A stretch of 23,321 bases of DNA from Clostridia bacterium (GTDB lineage: Bacteria > Bacillota > Clostridia > HGM11327): contig JAGBHJ010000152.1 in NCBI GenBank assembly GCA_017935525.1, positions 1 to 23,321 of the forward strand, written 5' to 3'. The translations under genes were made by a program, and so were the position numbers. Below, in pieces: positions 1 to 6,960 of this stretch. The notes under the pieces are model-generated. The model was not told the origin of the DNA. It did no database searches and saw only the letters and a list, made by a program, of their open reading frames with translations. Within the stretch, counting starts at the first letter, position 1. The number at the start of each line of letters is the position of its first letter.

Positions 1-66
1 GTATATAACTACAGAAAATACTAATGCGCATAAAATCAAACATATTATCAGTTTTTTGTTTTTCAT
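1..66 (-). CDS. Partial CDS with N-terminal signal peptide or membrane anchor
   Basis: Only the first 22 codons are inside the window; the gene runs off the left edge. The start ATG is at 66-64, preceded by a good Shine-Dalgarno (GGAGGT at about 72-77). The peptide begins MKNKKLIICLILCALVF and continues hydrophobic, which is a basic n-region followed by a hydrophobic core. That is the usual shape of a signal peptide or a single membrane anchor. No lipobox or cleavage site is visible before the edge, so the mature protein and its function are unknown. It has its own promoter at 207-235 and a leader of about 130 nt, so it is probably the first gene of a transcript continuing outside the window. 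Confidence 0.7.
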   Translation of the reverse strand, partial: MKNKKLIICLILCALVFSVVIY

Positions 67-83
67 AAAGTACCTCCATTTCT

Positions 84-179
84 TTACTGGGGACCATGTT
101 GCTCGATCTGAGCTATCAAATATTCACCGTTAGCTTCATGACAAAATGGCTCAACCAAGCTATCATAATTACCCGGCAC
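84..179 (-). other. Possible 31-codon leader ORF upstream of the edge gene
   Basis: A GTG at 179-177 opens a 31-codon frame ending in TAA at 86-84, 17 nt before the ATG of the edge gene. A G-rich run (AAAGGGGGG, about 190-198) sits 10 nt upstream and could act as a ribosome site. The peptide starts VPGNYDSLVEPF and ends IAQIEQHGPQ; I recognise no family. The same stretch can fold: CTCAAC/GTTGAG and GCTC/GAGC arms enclosed by GGGG/CCCC. It may therefore be a structured untranslated leader instead of a coding region. Confidence 0.25.
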
Positions 180-206
180 TATGTTGAGACCCCCCTTTGT
201 AATCCT

Positions 207-235
207 ATTGTAGCATAGTGCAGATTAAATGTCAA
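207..235 (-). promoter_or_regulatory. Sigma-A promoter of the left-edge gene
   Basis: On the minus strand, -35 TTGACA (235-230) and -10 TACAAT (212-207) are separated by exactly 17 bp. The expected start is near 200, giving a leader of about 130 nt before the ATG at 66. Confidence 0.8.
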
Positions 236-327
236 TAGGTTTTTAATACTTTTATAAAAAATTCTCACTCTTTTCCATTCAAGAGGAAACAACAGGAAAA
301 ACAGATGAAAGATCCCTCCCATTCACC

Positions 328-362
328 TACAGCAAAGCCCCAAGGCAGTTCACCTCGGGGCT
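328..362 (-). terminator. Terminator-like hairpin after the alpha-galactosidase gene
   Basis: AGCCCC...GGGGCT arms lie at 336-345 and 353-362 with a 7-nt loop. In the minus-strand RNA all 10 pairs form (one G-U), while the plus-strand version would have an A-C mismatch, so the structure suits the minus transcript. It starts 10 nt after the stop codon of the upstream gene. The following U-tract is weak (UUUGCUGU), so efficiency is uncertain. The rest of 240-330 shows nothing recognisable. Confidence 0.6.
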
Positions 363-372
363 CTCATTCTCA

Positions 373-1710
373 TCAGTTATACTTTGGCAACCAATCGCCA
401 TGAGCTTCGATGAGATCGTCGCACATTGCTACGATATCGTCAATAGAAAGCTCTGACGCTGTGTGAGGATCCATCATAGCCGCATGATAGATAGCCTCTT
501 TCTTTCTTGTTACAGCCGCCTCAATGGTCAAAAGCTGAACGTTGATATTTGTTCTGTTCATTGCAGCCAGCACCTCGGGGAGTCTGCCAACCTTTGTAGG
601 CTGGATACCTGCTCTGTTTACAAGACAAGCAACCTCAACGCAAGCCTCTGCGGGCAGGTTTTCGATGCAACCGTTGTTGATAACGTTGCCGCCGATCTTG
701 TAGGGCTTATCCGTAACGATCGCTTCCATAATGTAGGACGCATACTCGTGTGTACGTGAATGGGATACGTTACCTGCAAGGTAGTCGTTCTTTGCGTTCT
801 TCCAGCTTGCGATCTGGCTTCTGCAACGTCTGGGATATTCATCAAGCGGAATATGGTATCTGTCGATAAGCTCAGGATACTTGGACTTGATGTAGAAGGG
901 GTTGTACTCGGAGTTGTGCTCACTGGATTCTGTGCAGTAGTAGCCCAAACGTCTTACGTAGTCAAGTCTTACCAAGTCCCACTCGGGTCTTTCAAAATCC
1001 ACAGGCTCGCCCTCAAGTATAGCCTTTGCTCTCTTTCTGATCTCGGGGTAAAGGTCAACACCGTCAGCATCCTTCAGCTCGATCAGCCAGCCCATGTGGT
1101 TGATACCTGCGATAATCTCCTTAAGAGGCTCCTTGTAATCCTTAATGCCAACGTTACGCAAAAGATCTCTGGAACAGCCCTGAACACTGTGGCACAGACC
1201 AACAGTCTTGATGGGAGTGTATCTCTGCATATAGCCTGCCAGCATAGCCATGGGGTTTGTGTAGTTAAGGAAGTAAGCATCGGGGCAAACCTCTGCCATA
1301 TCCCTTGCAAAATCCTCCAGCACGGGGATGGTTCTCAACGCTCTGAATATACCGCCGATACCCAACGTATCAGCAATCGTCTGGCGAAGGCCGTACTTCT
1401 TGGGGATCTCAAAATCCGTCACCGTGCAAGGCTCATATCCGCCAACCTGGATAGCATCCACAACAAAATCAGCCCCACGCAAAGCATCCTTGCGGTTTTC
1501 CACGCCAAGGTACTTTTCGATCTTTGCTCTGCCCTCGTTGATATTGTTGTTGAGTGCATTGACCATGATGTATGACTCCTCCAGCCTTTCGCCGTCGATG
1601 TCATACAAAGCTAAAGTGAAATCTCTCAATGCAGGTGTGCACATACAGTCGCCAAGAACGTTCTTTGCAAATACTGTGCTGCCTGCGCCCATAAATGTAA
1701 TCTTACCCAT
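373..1710 (-). CDS. melA: GH4 family alpha-galactosidase (MelA-like)
   Basis: The 445-residue protein matches family GH4, whose members hydrolyse alpha-galactosides such as melibiose by an NAD+- and divalent-metal-dependent redox mechanism in the cytoplasm. The N-terminus carries the nucleotide-binding loop FMGAGST (residues 6-12). YEPCTVTDFE (92-101), QTIADTLG (110-117), NPMAM (152-156), GLCHSVQG (171-178, with metal-binding Cys173 and nearby His174) and GINHM (202-206) follow in the order seen in E. coli MelA. The C-terminal stretch YHAAMMDPHTA is also nearly the same as in MelA, and the length fits (about 450). The ATG at 1710 has a good AAGGAG site. The gene has its own promoter and terminator, with no transporter or regulator beside it. 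Substrate is inferred from similarity; other alpha-galactosides are possible. Confidence 0.92.
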   Translation of the reverse strand: MGKITFMGAGSTVFAKNVLGDCMCTPALRDFTLALYDIDGERLEESYIMVNALNNNINEGRAKIEKYLGVENRKDALRGADFVVDAIQVGGYEPCTVTDFEIPKKYGLRQTIADTLGIGGIFRALRTIPVLEDFARDMAEVCPDAYFLNYTNPMAMLAGYMQRYTPIKTVGLCHSVQGCSRDLLRNVGIKDYKEPLKEIIAGINHMGWLIELKDADGVDLYPEIRKRAKAILEGEPVDFERPEWDLVRLDYVRRLGYYCTESSEHNSEYNPFYIKSKYPELIDRYHIPLDEYPRRCRSQIASWKNAKNDYLAGNVSHSRTHEYASYIMEAIVTDKPYKIGGNVINNGCIENLPAEACVEVACLVNRAGIQPTKVGRLPEVLAAMNRTNINVQLLTIEAAVTRKKEAIYHAAMMDPHTASELSIDDIVAMCDDLIEAHGDWLPKYN

Positions 1711-1743
1711 AAAAATCTCCTTTTGAATATAATAAGGGGTCTT

Positions 1744-1778
1744 TACAATATTGTACCACAGCAGGAGAAAAAAATCAA
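1744..1778 (-). promoter_or_regulatory. melA promoter with palindrome over the -10 box
   Basis: The -35 TTGATT (1778-1773) and -10 TACAAT (1755-1750) are 17 bp apart. The -10 is half of a perfect 12-bp palindrome TACAATATTGTA (1744-1755), placed where a repressor could block RNA polymerase. No regulator gene is nearby, so an operator role is inference. Confidence 0.75.
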
Positions 1779-1784
1779 CATATT

Positions 1785-1820
1785 TTTATACACAAAAACG
1801 GCACTCAATCAGAGTGCCGT
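1785..1820 (-). terminator. Intrinsic terminator after the two-gene PPC/membrane unit
   Basis: A perfect 9-bp stem ACGGCACTC/GAGTGCCGT (1798-1806 and 1812-1820) with a 5-nt loop is followed on the minus strand by TTTTTGTG. It begins 6 nt after the stop of the 1826-2344 gene and lies directly upstream of the melA promoter. Confidence 0.9.
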
Positions 1821-1825
1821 AGGGT

Positions 1826-2344
1826 TTATTCATTCTTGCTGTTTAGCTTATCAAGGTCAATGTCGGGATAGTCCGACGCCAACCCAATTACGTAGGCAAT
1901 TTTTTCTTCTTCGTTGTACGCCACAAGTGCCGTCTTGTACTTCCATTCTTCCAGATGAAACACCCCGCCGTACCGTTCCGTAAACAATGCACCTGTATTT
2001 ACAGCTACACTCGCATCCTCGCCCTCTTTAAGATATACGGTAAAATAAGTTCCGTAATACTTAAAGTGGGTTTCCCCCAGCGAAGCCTTATAAAACACAC
2101 ACTGTTCAGATGCAGTTACCGTTAACCATATTCTAAAAACAAAATAGCCCAAAAGCAACACACCTATAACCGTTGAGAAAGTAACCAATGCTCTTACTCT
2201 TTCCGCAGCATAAGTATACATCCGTCCTGTCAAAAACAACAAGGAAAGTGCCATTATTATAATGTAGACTATAAGCACCAGCATAATATTTCGCTTATAA
2301 AGCCGCACATCCAACGATTTCTTAAGCAAATCTTTTTTTGTCAT
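1826..2344 (-). CDS. Uncharacterised small protein with two membrane segments
   Basis: The 172-residue protein is not one I recognise. A basic N-terminus (about 1-18) is followed by two hydrophobic segments at about 20-40 and 54-76, which form a hairpin in the membrane. A soluble C-terminal part of about 95 residues has alternating strand-like sequence (KYYGTYFTVYLKEG, FHLEEWKYKTALVAYNEEE) and an acidic tail. The layout resembles small YcxB- or PH-like membrane proteins, but that is only a shape comparison. The ATG at 2344 follows AAGGATG. The gene lies 10 nt after the PPC-domain protein gene and shares its terminator, so the two are almost certainly co-transcribed. Confidence 0.7.
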   Translation of the reverse strand: MTKKDLLKKSLDVRLYKRNIMLVLIVYIIIMALSLLFLTGRMYTYAAERVRALVTFSTVIGVLLLGYFVFRIWLTVTASEQCVFYKASLGETHFKYYGTYFTVYLKEGEDASVAVNTGALFTERYGGVFHLEEWKYKTALVAYNEEEKIAYVIGLASDYPDIDLDKLNSKNE

Positions 2345-2354
2345 ATTCCCATCC

Positions 2355-4067
2355 TTATAATTTTGTTACTTTCACTACATACAGACCGTATTCATCTCTA
2401 CCGTATTCTGTAACTCGCAAATACACCGTTTGCCCGGCAGACAAAGTGTACTCAATTCTGAAATCGTCCGTTCCGTTATGATCATTACCGCTGACGACCA
2501 TGCCATCAGTCACCATTGCAGGGACAACCTCGTTAAAAAGCTCACCGTACATGTCTGATGAATTCTCGGTATAAAATACATACGTTCCCTGACTGGGGGC
2601 TGTAAATTTGTACCAATGATATTCACCCACGTTCAATGTGTTCGGAAAACCTACTTCCAAGCCAATATCGTATATTTTACCGGTGTTCACGTCTGTAAGA
2701 TCTGTCGTCCTTCTGTCAAGAGCCTTTGTTGCGTCCTCTGCTCTTATAATGCCGTACACCGTTCCGTTCGTTACAGAATCTTCTCTCCATGCGTCAACCT
2801 CGTAATTCCAGCCTTCGTACGGAGCCCCAACTTCCAGCTTATACGACGCAACGTTCGTATCATGCTTTTCCGGATCGCAAAAATACCACGATATTCTTTC
2901 ATACTGATCATGCTCATATTTTGCTGAAGACTCCAATGCAATCATCATCAAATATACATACTGAGCATATTTGGATATTTCGTGTTGCTCACCCGCAAAA
3001 AGAATTTTCTCCAATATTACAGCGGCAAGGGGCGATATTTCAATTTCATCATCTACCACCGTCTTTTCCGTTGTCATAAACCAACTGCGTTGGAACACGT
3101 TGACAGTAAGATTCAACCTTGCAGGCTCACCCTGTGCCTCATTACCATGGGACAAGTACGTCAGTTCCACCTTGCAATCACCCTGCAAGTATTCGCCGTC
3201 ATACAGCGCGTTCCATACAGGAACAAGAGATTCCCACAGGTCCTTGCTCAACTGATGATCAAAGATGTATAACGTCATATGCTCCACATAAGCATCCGTC
3301 ATTATATATTCATTGAACGGATCATCATTTTGTGCCACCTCGGACCAATCGTCTGTTTCAAACAGATCAAGTCCCAACACATCGTTATCCGATATCCACA
3401 AGGCAGCCTTTGCGCCTTTGTCATATCTCATTTCCGCCAAGGACACGTCCTGCGCCTTGTATTCAACATCGCACAAAATACTGTATTCTGCGTTATCGTC
3501 AAAAGAGTCATCCTTTGAATATACCCATATGTAATACGTTCCGGGAGTACTATCGACGACGATCTCCTCCGCAGTATTTGCTACGTTTTCAGATACTGCC
3601 ACCTGCGTAATGTCTACCGTTGTGGCATTTTTTATATTGTCATGTCTAAACAATACAACGTCGTAGTCACATCCCTCAGGAATATCTGACAGCTCCAGCT
3701 TAATTTGAGCATTTCCCATAACGTCAAAGCGGTAAATATCCTCATCTACCGTACGTTCAACACCATCGGCAGTCCATTTTGCCTTATGTAGGGTGGCACT
3801 CTTGCTGACAGTGTAATTCTGTGGCTTTTCTCCGTTATATCCCTTTAACAAATATGCATCACCAAAGGAGTTGTTGCTCTCCATTTCATCCAACAGCTCT
3901 GTGGAATTATCGATCCACTGGTATGCCCCTGCCAACGGAGCTTTTCCGCTTTTGTTGGTTGATTCAACCTTGTCATTTTCAACTTTGTTCGTACAAGCAG
4001 GTGCTACCGTGCAGAACAGTCCCGCAAGCAAGCTTAAGACCAACAATACTGATATTTTTCTCCTCAT
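2355..4067 (-). CDS. Secreted or lipid-anchored PPC-domain protein
   Basis: The 570-residue protein begins with a signal peptide (MRRKISVLLVLSLLAGLF) and a Cys at residue 25 within VAPAC. This is an imperfect lipobox, so lipid anchoring is possible but unproven. EMESNNSFGDA (61-71), then DIYRFDV (110-116), a long beta-rich stretch and GTYYIWVYSKDD (176-187), has the look of a bacterial pre-peptidase C-terminal (PPC) beta-sandwich. A second similar block lies near the C-terminus (HWYKFTAPSQGTYVFY; QTVYLRVTEYG). No protease or glycosidase signature is visible in between. PPC domains usually bind or help secrete extracellular enzymes; here the partner is unknown. The ATG is 15 nt from its AAGGAG, which is rather far. 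It is the first gene of a two-gene operon with the membrane protein. Confidence 0.75.
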   Translation of the reverse strand: MRRKISVLLVLSLLAGLFCTVAPACTNKVENDKVESTNKSGKAPLAGAYQWIDNSTELLDEMESNNSFGDAYLLKGYNGEKPQNYTVSKSATLHKAKWTADGVERTVDEDIYRFDVMGNAQIKLELSDIPEGCDYDVVLFRHDNIKNATTVDITQVAVSENVANTAEEIVVDSTPGTYYIWVYSKDDSFDDNAEYSILCDVEYKAQDVSLAEMRYDKGAKAALWISDNDVLGLDLFETDDWSEVAQNDDPFNEYIMTDAYVEHMTLYIFDHQLSKDLWESLVPVWNALYDGEYLQGDCKVELTYLSHGNEAQGEPARLNLTVNVFQRSWFMTTEKTVVDDEIEISPLAAVILEKILFAGEQHEISKYAQYVYLMMIALESSAKYEHDQYERISWYFCDPEKHDTNVASYKLEVGAPYEGWNYEVDAWREDSVTNGTVYGIIRAEDATKALDRRTTDLTDVNTGKIYDIGLEVGFPNTLNVGEYHWYKFTAPSQGTYVFYTENSSDMYGELFNEVVPAMVTDGMVVSGNDHNGTDDFRIEYTLSAGQTVYLRVTEYGRDEYGLYVVKVTKL

Positions 4068-4194
4068 TCTACTGTTTCACATCTCCTTTTCCACCGTCGT
4101 GGTGTCTGCCCGGCGTTATACACACTGGTTTTACTTCTTATATCGAGGTTGCCTATTCCACACCACTATGAAATGCGCTGTATTCATTTCTTCT
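4068..4194 (-). other. Long 5' leader of the PPC-protein operon
   Basis: About 127 nt separate the predicted transcription start from the ATG. The leader holds GUGGUGU (4166-4160), which can pair perfectly over 7 bp with ACACCAC (4105-4099). ACACCAC can alternatively start a short local hairpin, CACC/GGUG, just before the ribosome site. An 18-codon frame beginning MNTAHFIV is also present without a convincing ribosome site. A regulatory role is possible but unproven; I match it to no known riboswitch. Confidence 0.35.
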
Positions 4195-4200
4195 TCATTT

Positions 4201-4229
4201 ATTATACAATAAGCAATTTTATTTGTCAA
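4201..4229 (-). promoter_or_regulatory. Consensus sigma-A promoter of the PPC-protein operon
   Basis: Minus-strand TTGACA (4229-4224) and TATAAT (4206-4201) are separated by 17 bp, a perfect consensus. The -35 box starts directly beyond the U-tract of the rplT terminator. Confidence 0.9.
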
Positions 4230-4230
4230 G

Positions 4231-4269
4231 AAAAAACAAAAAAGTCGATACGATATGTACCGACTTTTT
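4231..4269 (-). terminator. Terminator of infC-rpmI-rplT
   Basis: AAAAAGTCG (4239-4247) pairs with CGACTTTTT (4261-4269). On the minus strand the stem is followed by a T-rich run (TTTTTTGTTTTTTC overlapping the stem end). It begins 12 nt after the rplT stop codon. Confidence 0.85.
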
Positions 4270-4280
4270 ATTTGTGCTGA

Positions 4281-4631
4281 TTAAGCGTTCTTTGCGATCT
4301 CTACGAGCTTTGCAAATGCTTCTGCATCATTAACAGCCATGTCAGCAAGGATCTTTCTGTTAAGATCGATGTTTGCCTTCTTAAGACCGTTGATGAACTT
4401 AGAATAGCTGAGGCCGTTCATTCTTGCAGCAGCGTTGATACGAGCGATCCAAAGCTTTCTGAAGTCTCTCTTCTTAAGCTTTCTGCCTTTGTAGGATGCT
4501 GCCATAGCACGCATTACGGAGCCCTTTGCTGCTCTGAACTGCTTGCTTCTTGCTCCAAAGTAACCCTTTGCGAGCTTCAATACCTTTTTATGTCTCTTTC
4601 TGGCGTTCAATGCCTTCTTTACTCTTGCCAT
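4281..4631 (-). CDS. rplT: Ribosomal protein bL20
   Basis: The 116-residue, strongly basic protein is full-length bL20, a 23S rRNA-binding protein needed early in 50S assembly. The N-terminal MARVKKALNARKRHKKVLKLA is the usual basic helix, and GYFGARSKQFRAAKGSVMRA followed by RDFRKLWIARINAAARMNG are family hallmarks. The start ATG lies 9 nt after AGGAGG. It is the last gene of the infC-rpmI-rplT operon, 18 nt after rpmI. In Firmicutes L20 also represses this operon by binding the infC leader; the leader at 5378-5545 fits that scheme. Confidence 0.98.
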   Translation of the reverse strand: MARVKKALNARKRHKKVLKLAKGYFGARSKQFRAAKGSVMRAMAASYKGRKLKKRDFRKLWIARINAAARMNGLSYSKFINGLKKANIDLNRKILADMAVNDAEAFAKLVEIAKNA

Positions 4632-4649
4632 CTGAATATTCCTCCTTAA

Positions 4650-4847
4650 TTACTTGTACGGGATGAGCTTCTTTGCGAATGAAGCATCGCTCGGTGCTAC
4701 GTAAGCTCCCTGACGGAGATTTCTTTTTCTCTTTGTTGACTTCTTTGTCAAAATATGACTCTTGTAGGCCTTGGATCTCTTGATCTTGCCGCTCTTTGTT
4801 ACGTCGAGTCTCTTTGCCGCACCTCTGTGCGTCTTAATCTTAGGCAT
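4650..4847 (-). CDS. rpmI: Ribosomal protein bL35
   Basis: The 65-residue basic protein begins MPKIKTHRGAAKR and has the full length usual for bL35, a small protein of the 50S subunit. KSGKIKRSKAYKSHILTKKS and KRKRNLR are typical of the family. GGGGGA lies 8 nt before the ATG. It sits between infC and rplT, 17 nt after infC, in the order conserved across bacteria. Confidence 0.98.
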   Translation of the reverse strand: MPKIKTHRGAAKRLDVTKSGKIKRSKAYKSHILTKKSTKRKRNLRQGAYVAPSDASFAKKLIPYK

Positions 4848-4864
4848 AATAAATGTCCCCCTTT

Positions 4865-5377
4865 TTATTCATTACCTGAAAGGATCGCAACTATGTTAAA
4901 CGATTCCTGCGCAGGCTTCTTTTCGATTTTATATGTTCCTTGAATCAAGGAAATAAAGTTTTCAACCACTGTCACGCCGCTTTCCGGGTGTGCCTTTTCT
5001 CTACCTCTCAGCTTAAGTACGATCCTTACGCCGTTGCCGTCAGCCAATTCCTTTTCCGCCATTCTTGCGCGGTAGTCCATATCGTGCTGACCGATGCCGA
5101 CTGTGAGCTGAATTTCCTTGACCTTGCTTTCTTTCTGCTTCTTTTTGGTCTCCTTCATTCGCTTTTCCTGTTCGAACTTAAAGCGACCGAAATCCATGAT
5201 CTTTGCAACTGAGGGCTTTGCATCCATTGACACAATAACCAAATCCATGCCTCTGTCGATAGAAAGCTGGATGGCTTCTTCCCTTGAAATGATGCCGAGC
5301 TGACTGCCGTCGCTGTCAATAACTCTCAGCTCCTTTTCGCGGATCATGTCATTCATAATTACCTTTTTTACGTCTAT
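4865..5377 (-). CDS. infC: Translation initiation factor IF-3, probable ATA start
   Basis: IF-3 binds the 30S subunit, keeps it free of 50S and checks start-codon pairing. The N-domain begins NDMIREKELRVIDSDGSQLG, the linker is Lys-rich (residues 70-88), and the C-domain carries KEIQLTVGIGQHD and RIVLKLRGRE. I place the start at an ATA at 5377-5375: it lies exactly 8 nt after a perfect GGAGG (5390-5386) and gives 170 residues, the usual size. The ATG at 5392 overlaps that Shine-Dalgarno and cannot use it. The next ATG at 5356 has only a weak site. Rare start codons are well known for infC, because IF-3 discriminates against them and so controls its own level. Confidence 0.93.
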   Translation of the reverse strand: MDVKKVIMNDMIREKELRVIDSDGSQLGIISREEAIQLSIDRGMDLVIVSMDAKPSVAKIMDFGRFKFEQEKRMKETKKKQKESKVKEIQLTVGIGQHDMDYRARMAEKELADGNGVRIVLKLRGREKAHPESGVTVVENFISLIQGTYKIEKKPAQESFNIVAILSGNE

Positions 5378-5545
5378 GGTTATCACCTCCATAAATAAAA
5401 TAAAGAGCGGATCATAGTAATCCGCTCTGAATGCACACTTTACCCGACACAAGTGCCGAACAAACATAAAAGGCATTACGCGTACCGAACAACGTATTTA
5501 TCGTGCGGTGAGGAGCGGATAACTCTCTGCTTGATTGCGTTAACA
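5378..5545 (-). promoter_or_regulatory. infC leader, L20-type attenuator with antiterminator
   Basis: The roughly 167-nt leader ends in a strong intrinsic terminator just before the infC ribosome site. Far upstream, AUCCGCUC (5520-5513) is perfectly complementary to GAGCGGAU (5427-5420), the 5' arm of that terminator. The match extends to AGU/ACU across one U-U mismatch. The two folds exclude each other, giving an attenuation switch. Firmicutes infC operons carry an L20-binding leader of this design, so L20 is the likely effector; I have not matched the L20-binding core base by base. Confidence 0.8.
5393..5428 (-). terminator. Attenuator terminator in the infC leader
   Basis: AGAGCGGAT (5428-5420) pairs with ATCCGCTCT (5412-5404) over 9 bp with a 7-nt loop, followed by TTATTTTATTT on the minus strand. 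The infC Shine-Dalgarno begins directly beyond it. Confidence 0.88.
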
Positions 5546-5550
5546 TGCGT

Positions 5551-5579
5551 ATTATAGCACAAAACCTCGTATTTGTCAA
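5551..5579 (-). promoter_or_regulatory. Consensus sigma-A promoter of infC-rpmI-rplT
   Basis: Minus-strand TTGACA (5579-5574) and TATAAT (5556-5551) are separated by 17 bp, a perfect consensus as expected for a ribosomal protein operon. It lies in the short gap after the oxidoreductase gene; no clear terminator separates the two, so some read-through is possible. Confidence 0.92.
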
Positions 5580-5622
5580 TAGGTAAAATCAATTTTTTGC
5601 AAAATTTCAGACTTTTTCGGTA

Positions 5623-6906
5623 TTATTTGCCCTCTCTCAAGGACTTCATGTATTCGTCGATAACAACCACCTGGCCGCCCTCAAGTCTGGACTTTTCTGC
5701 CGCCATACATACAACGTGGCTCTCAACAGACTTGTCAACGGAGGAAACGGATGAGTTGAGCTTGCCCTCAAGCAGGTCAACAAAGTCCTTAACTACAAAG
5801 AAGTCGCCGCCGCCGTGGGAAAGATCATCAGTTTCGCTTGAGGATCTGTCGATCTGGTATTCACCCTTACCAAAGATGTTTACTCTGATGATGGGATCAC
5901 CCATTGAGCCTCTAAGGTCACCCTTTGTACCCATTACGTGGATGCCTCTGCCGCCACCCATACCGGATGTAAATGCACACATATTAAACGTTACTGTCAG
6001 GTCGTCCTCCAAAAGCAGGTTTACTACCTGGTGGTCAACTACATCGTTATCGCACTTATAAGCACATCTGCCGTAGGGGCTTGTCTTGATGGTCTCCTTG
6101 AACTTGTCCATTTCGGGCTCAACAACGTCCATAGGCCAGCCGTATGTACCTCTCTCGATGTGGTCGAGGTAGTACTTGATGCTGTACGGACAATCCTTAT
6201 ATGCAGGGCAAGCCTCGGAGCACATATCATGTGCGCCCTCGGGAGCCTTATCACTCTTAAGGTGAGAAAGTGAGCCAAAGGAGGACAGTCTTACGCAATG
6301 TTTGCCTGTAAGCCAAAGGATCATATCCATGTCATGGCAGCACTTCTGCAGGATCATAGGGCTGCTGAGCTTGCTGTTTCTCCAATTACCTCTTACAAAG
6401 CTGTGTGCCTGGTGCCAGTAGCAAACCTCCTCGTTTGCCTGGATACACATGATCTCACCCAGCTCGCCGGAATCCATTATCTCCTTGATCTTTCTGTAAT
6501 GAGGAACGTAACGCAAGCTGTGGCAAACAACTACGTGACGCTGGCACTCGTTTGCAACTCGTGCGATCTCCATGGACTCCAAGGGATCGTTGGAGATGGG
6601 CTTTTCCAGCATAAGGTGGTATCCCTTCCTGAGTGCGGGAATGGAGTGACCGTAGTGCTGCTGGTCCATCGTGCATACAAACAGAATATCAGCCAAACGC
6701 TCTCTTTCCAAAAGCTGCTCTGCGCTTTCAAAGCACATTTCTGCAGGAACACCGTATTCCTTGGCAAAGCGTTCAACCTTGTCGGGAATAATATCTGCAC
6801 AAGCAACGATCTCAATCTTGTCCTTCAAAAGTGAACAGCTGTATGCGTGTGCAAAGCCTCTGTTGCCCAAGCCAATAAAGGCAACCTTGATCTTTTCATT
6901 TGACAT
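5623..6906 (-). CDS. Gfo/Idh/MocA family NAD(P)-dependent oxidoreductase
   Basis: The 427-residue protein has the N-terminal Rossmann motif GLGNRG (12-17), the EKP motif (101-103, with the Lys that is usually catalytic) and HDMD (191-194) in the substrate domain. This identifies the Gfo/Idh/MocA family, which oxidises or reduces sugars and cyclitols. A Cys-containing insert (Cys229, Cys233, Cys239) follows the HDMD region; I recall similar inserts in related Clostridia proteins, but a metal-binding role is unproven. The start is set at the ATG at 6906, 9 nt after AGAGG, in preference to the upstream TTG. It lies 54 nt after the GH29-like glycosidase gene and is probably co-transcribed, so its substrate may be a sugar released by that enzyme. 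Confidence 0.88.
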   Translation of the reverse strand: MSNEKIKVAFIGLGNRGFAHAYSCSLLKDKIEIVACADIIPDKVERFAKEYGVPAEMCFESAEQLLERERLADILFVCTMDQQHYGHSIPALRKGYHLMLEKPISNDPLESMEIARVANECQRHVVVCHSLRYVPHYRKIKEIMDSGELGEIMCIQANEEVCYWHQAHSFVRGNWRNSKLSSPMILQKCCHDMDMILWLTGKHCVRLSSFGSLSHLKSDKAPEGAHDMCSEACPAYKDCPYSIKYYLDHIERGTYGWPMDVVEPEMDKFKETIKTSPYGRCAYKCDNDVVDHQVVNLLLEDDLTVTFNMCAFTSGMGGGRGIHVMGTKGDLRGSMGDPIIRVNIFGKGEYQIDRSSSETDDLSHGGGDFFVVKDFVDLLEGKLNSSVSSVDKSVESHVVCMAAEKSRLEGGQVVVIDEYMKSLREGK

Positions 6907-6942
6907 TATAATCAACCTCTCAAAAAAATGATAGTATACTTT

Positions 6943-6956
6943 TGCGGAAAACCGCA
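6943..6956 (-). other. Small stem-loop between glycosidase and oxidoreductase genes
   Basis: TGCGG-TTTT-CCGCA on the minus strand starts 4 nt after the upstream stop codon. No U-tract follows directly, so it may protect or process the mRNA instead of terminating it. Confidence 0.35.
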
Positions 6957-6960
6957 GATC

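Noticed and set aside
5378..5476. N-terminal extension of IF-3 from an ATG at 5476
   Set aside because: It would translate the attenuator hairpin and the Shine-Dalgarno; no IF-3 has such an extension.
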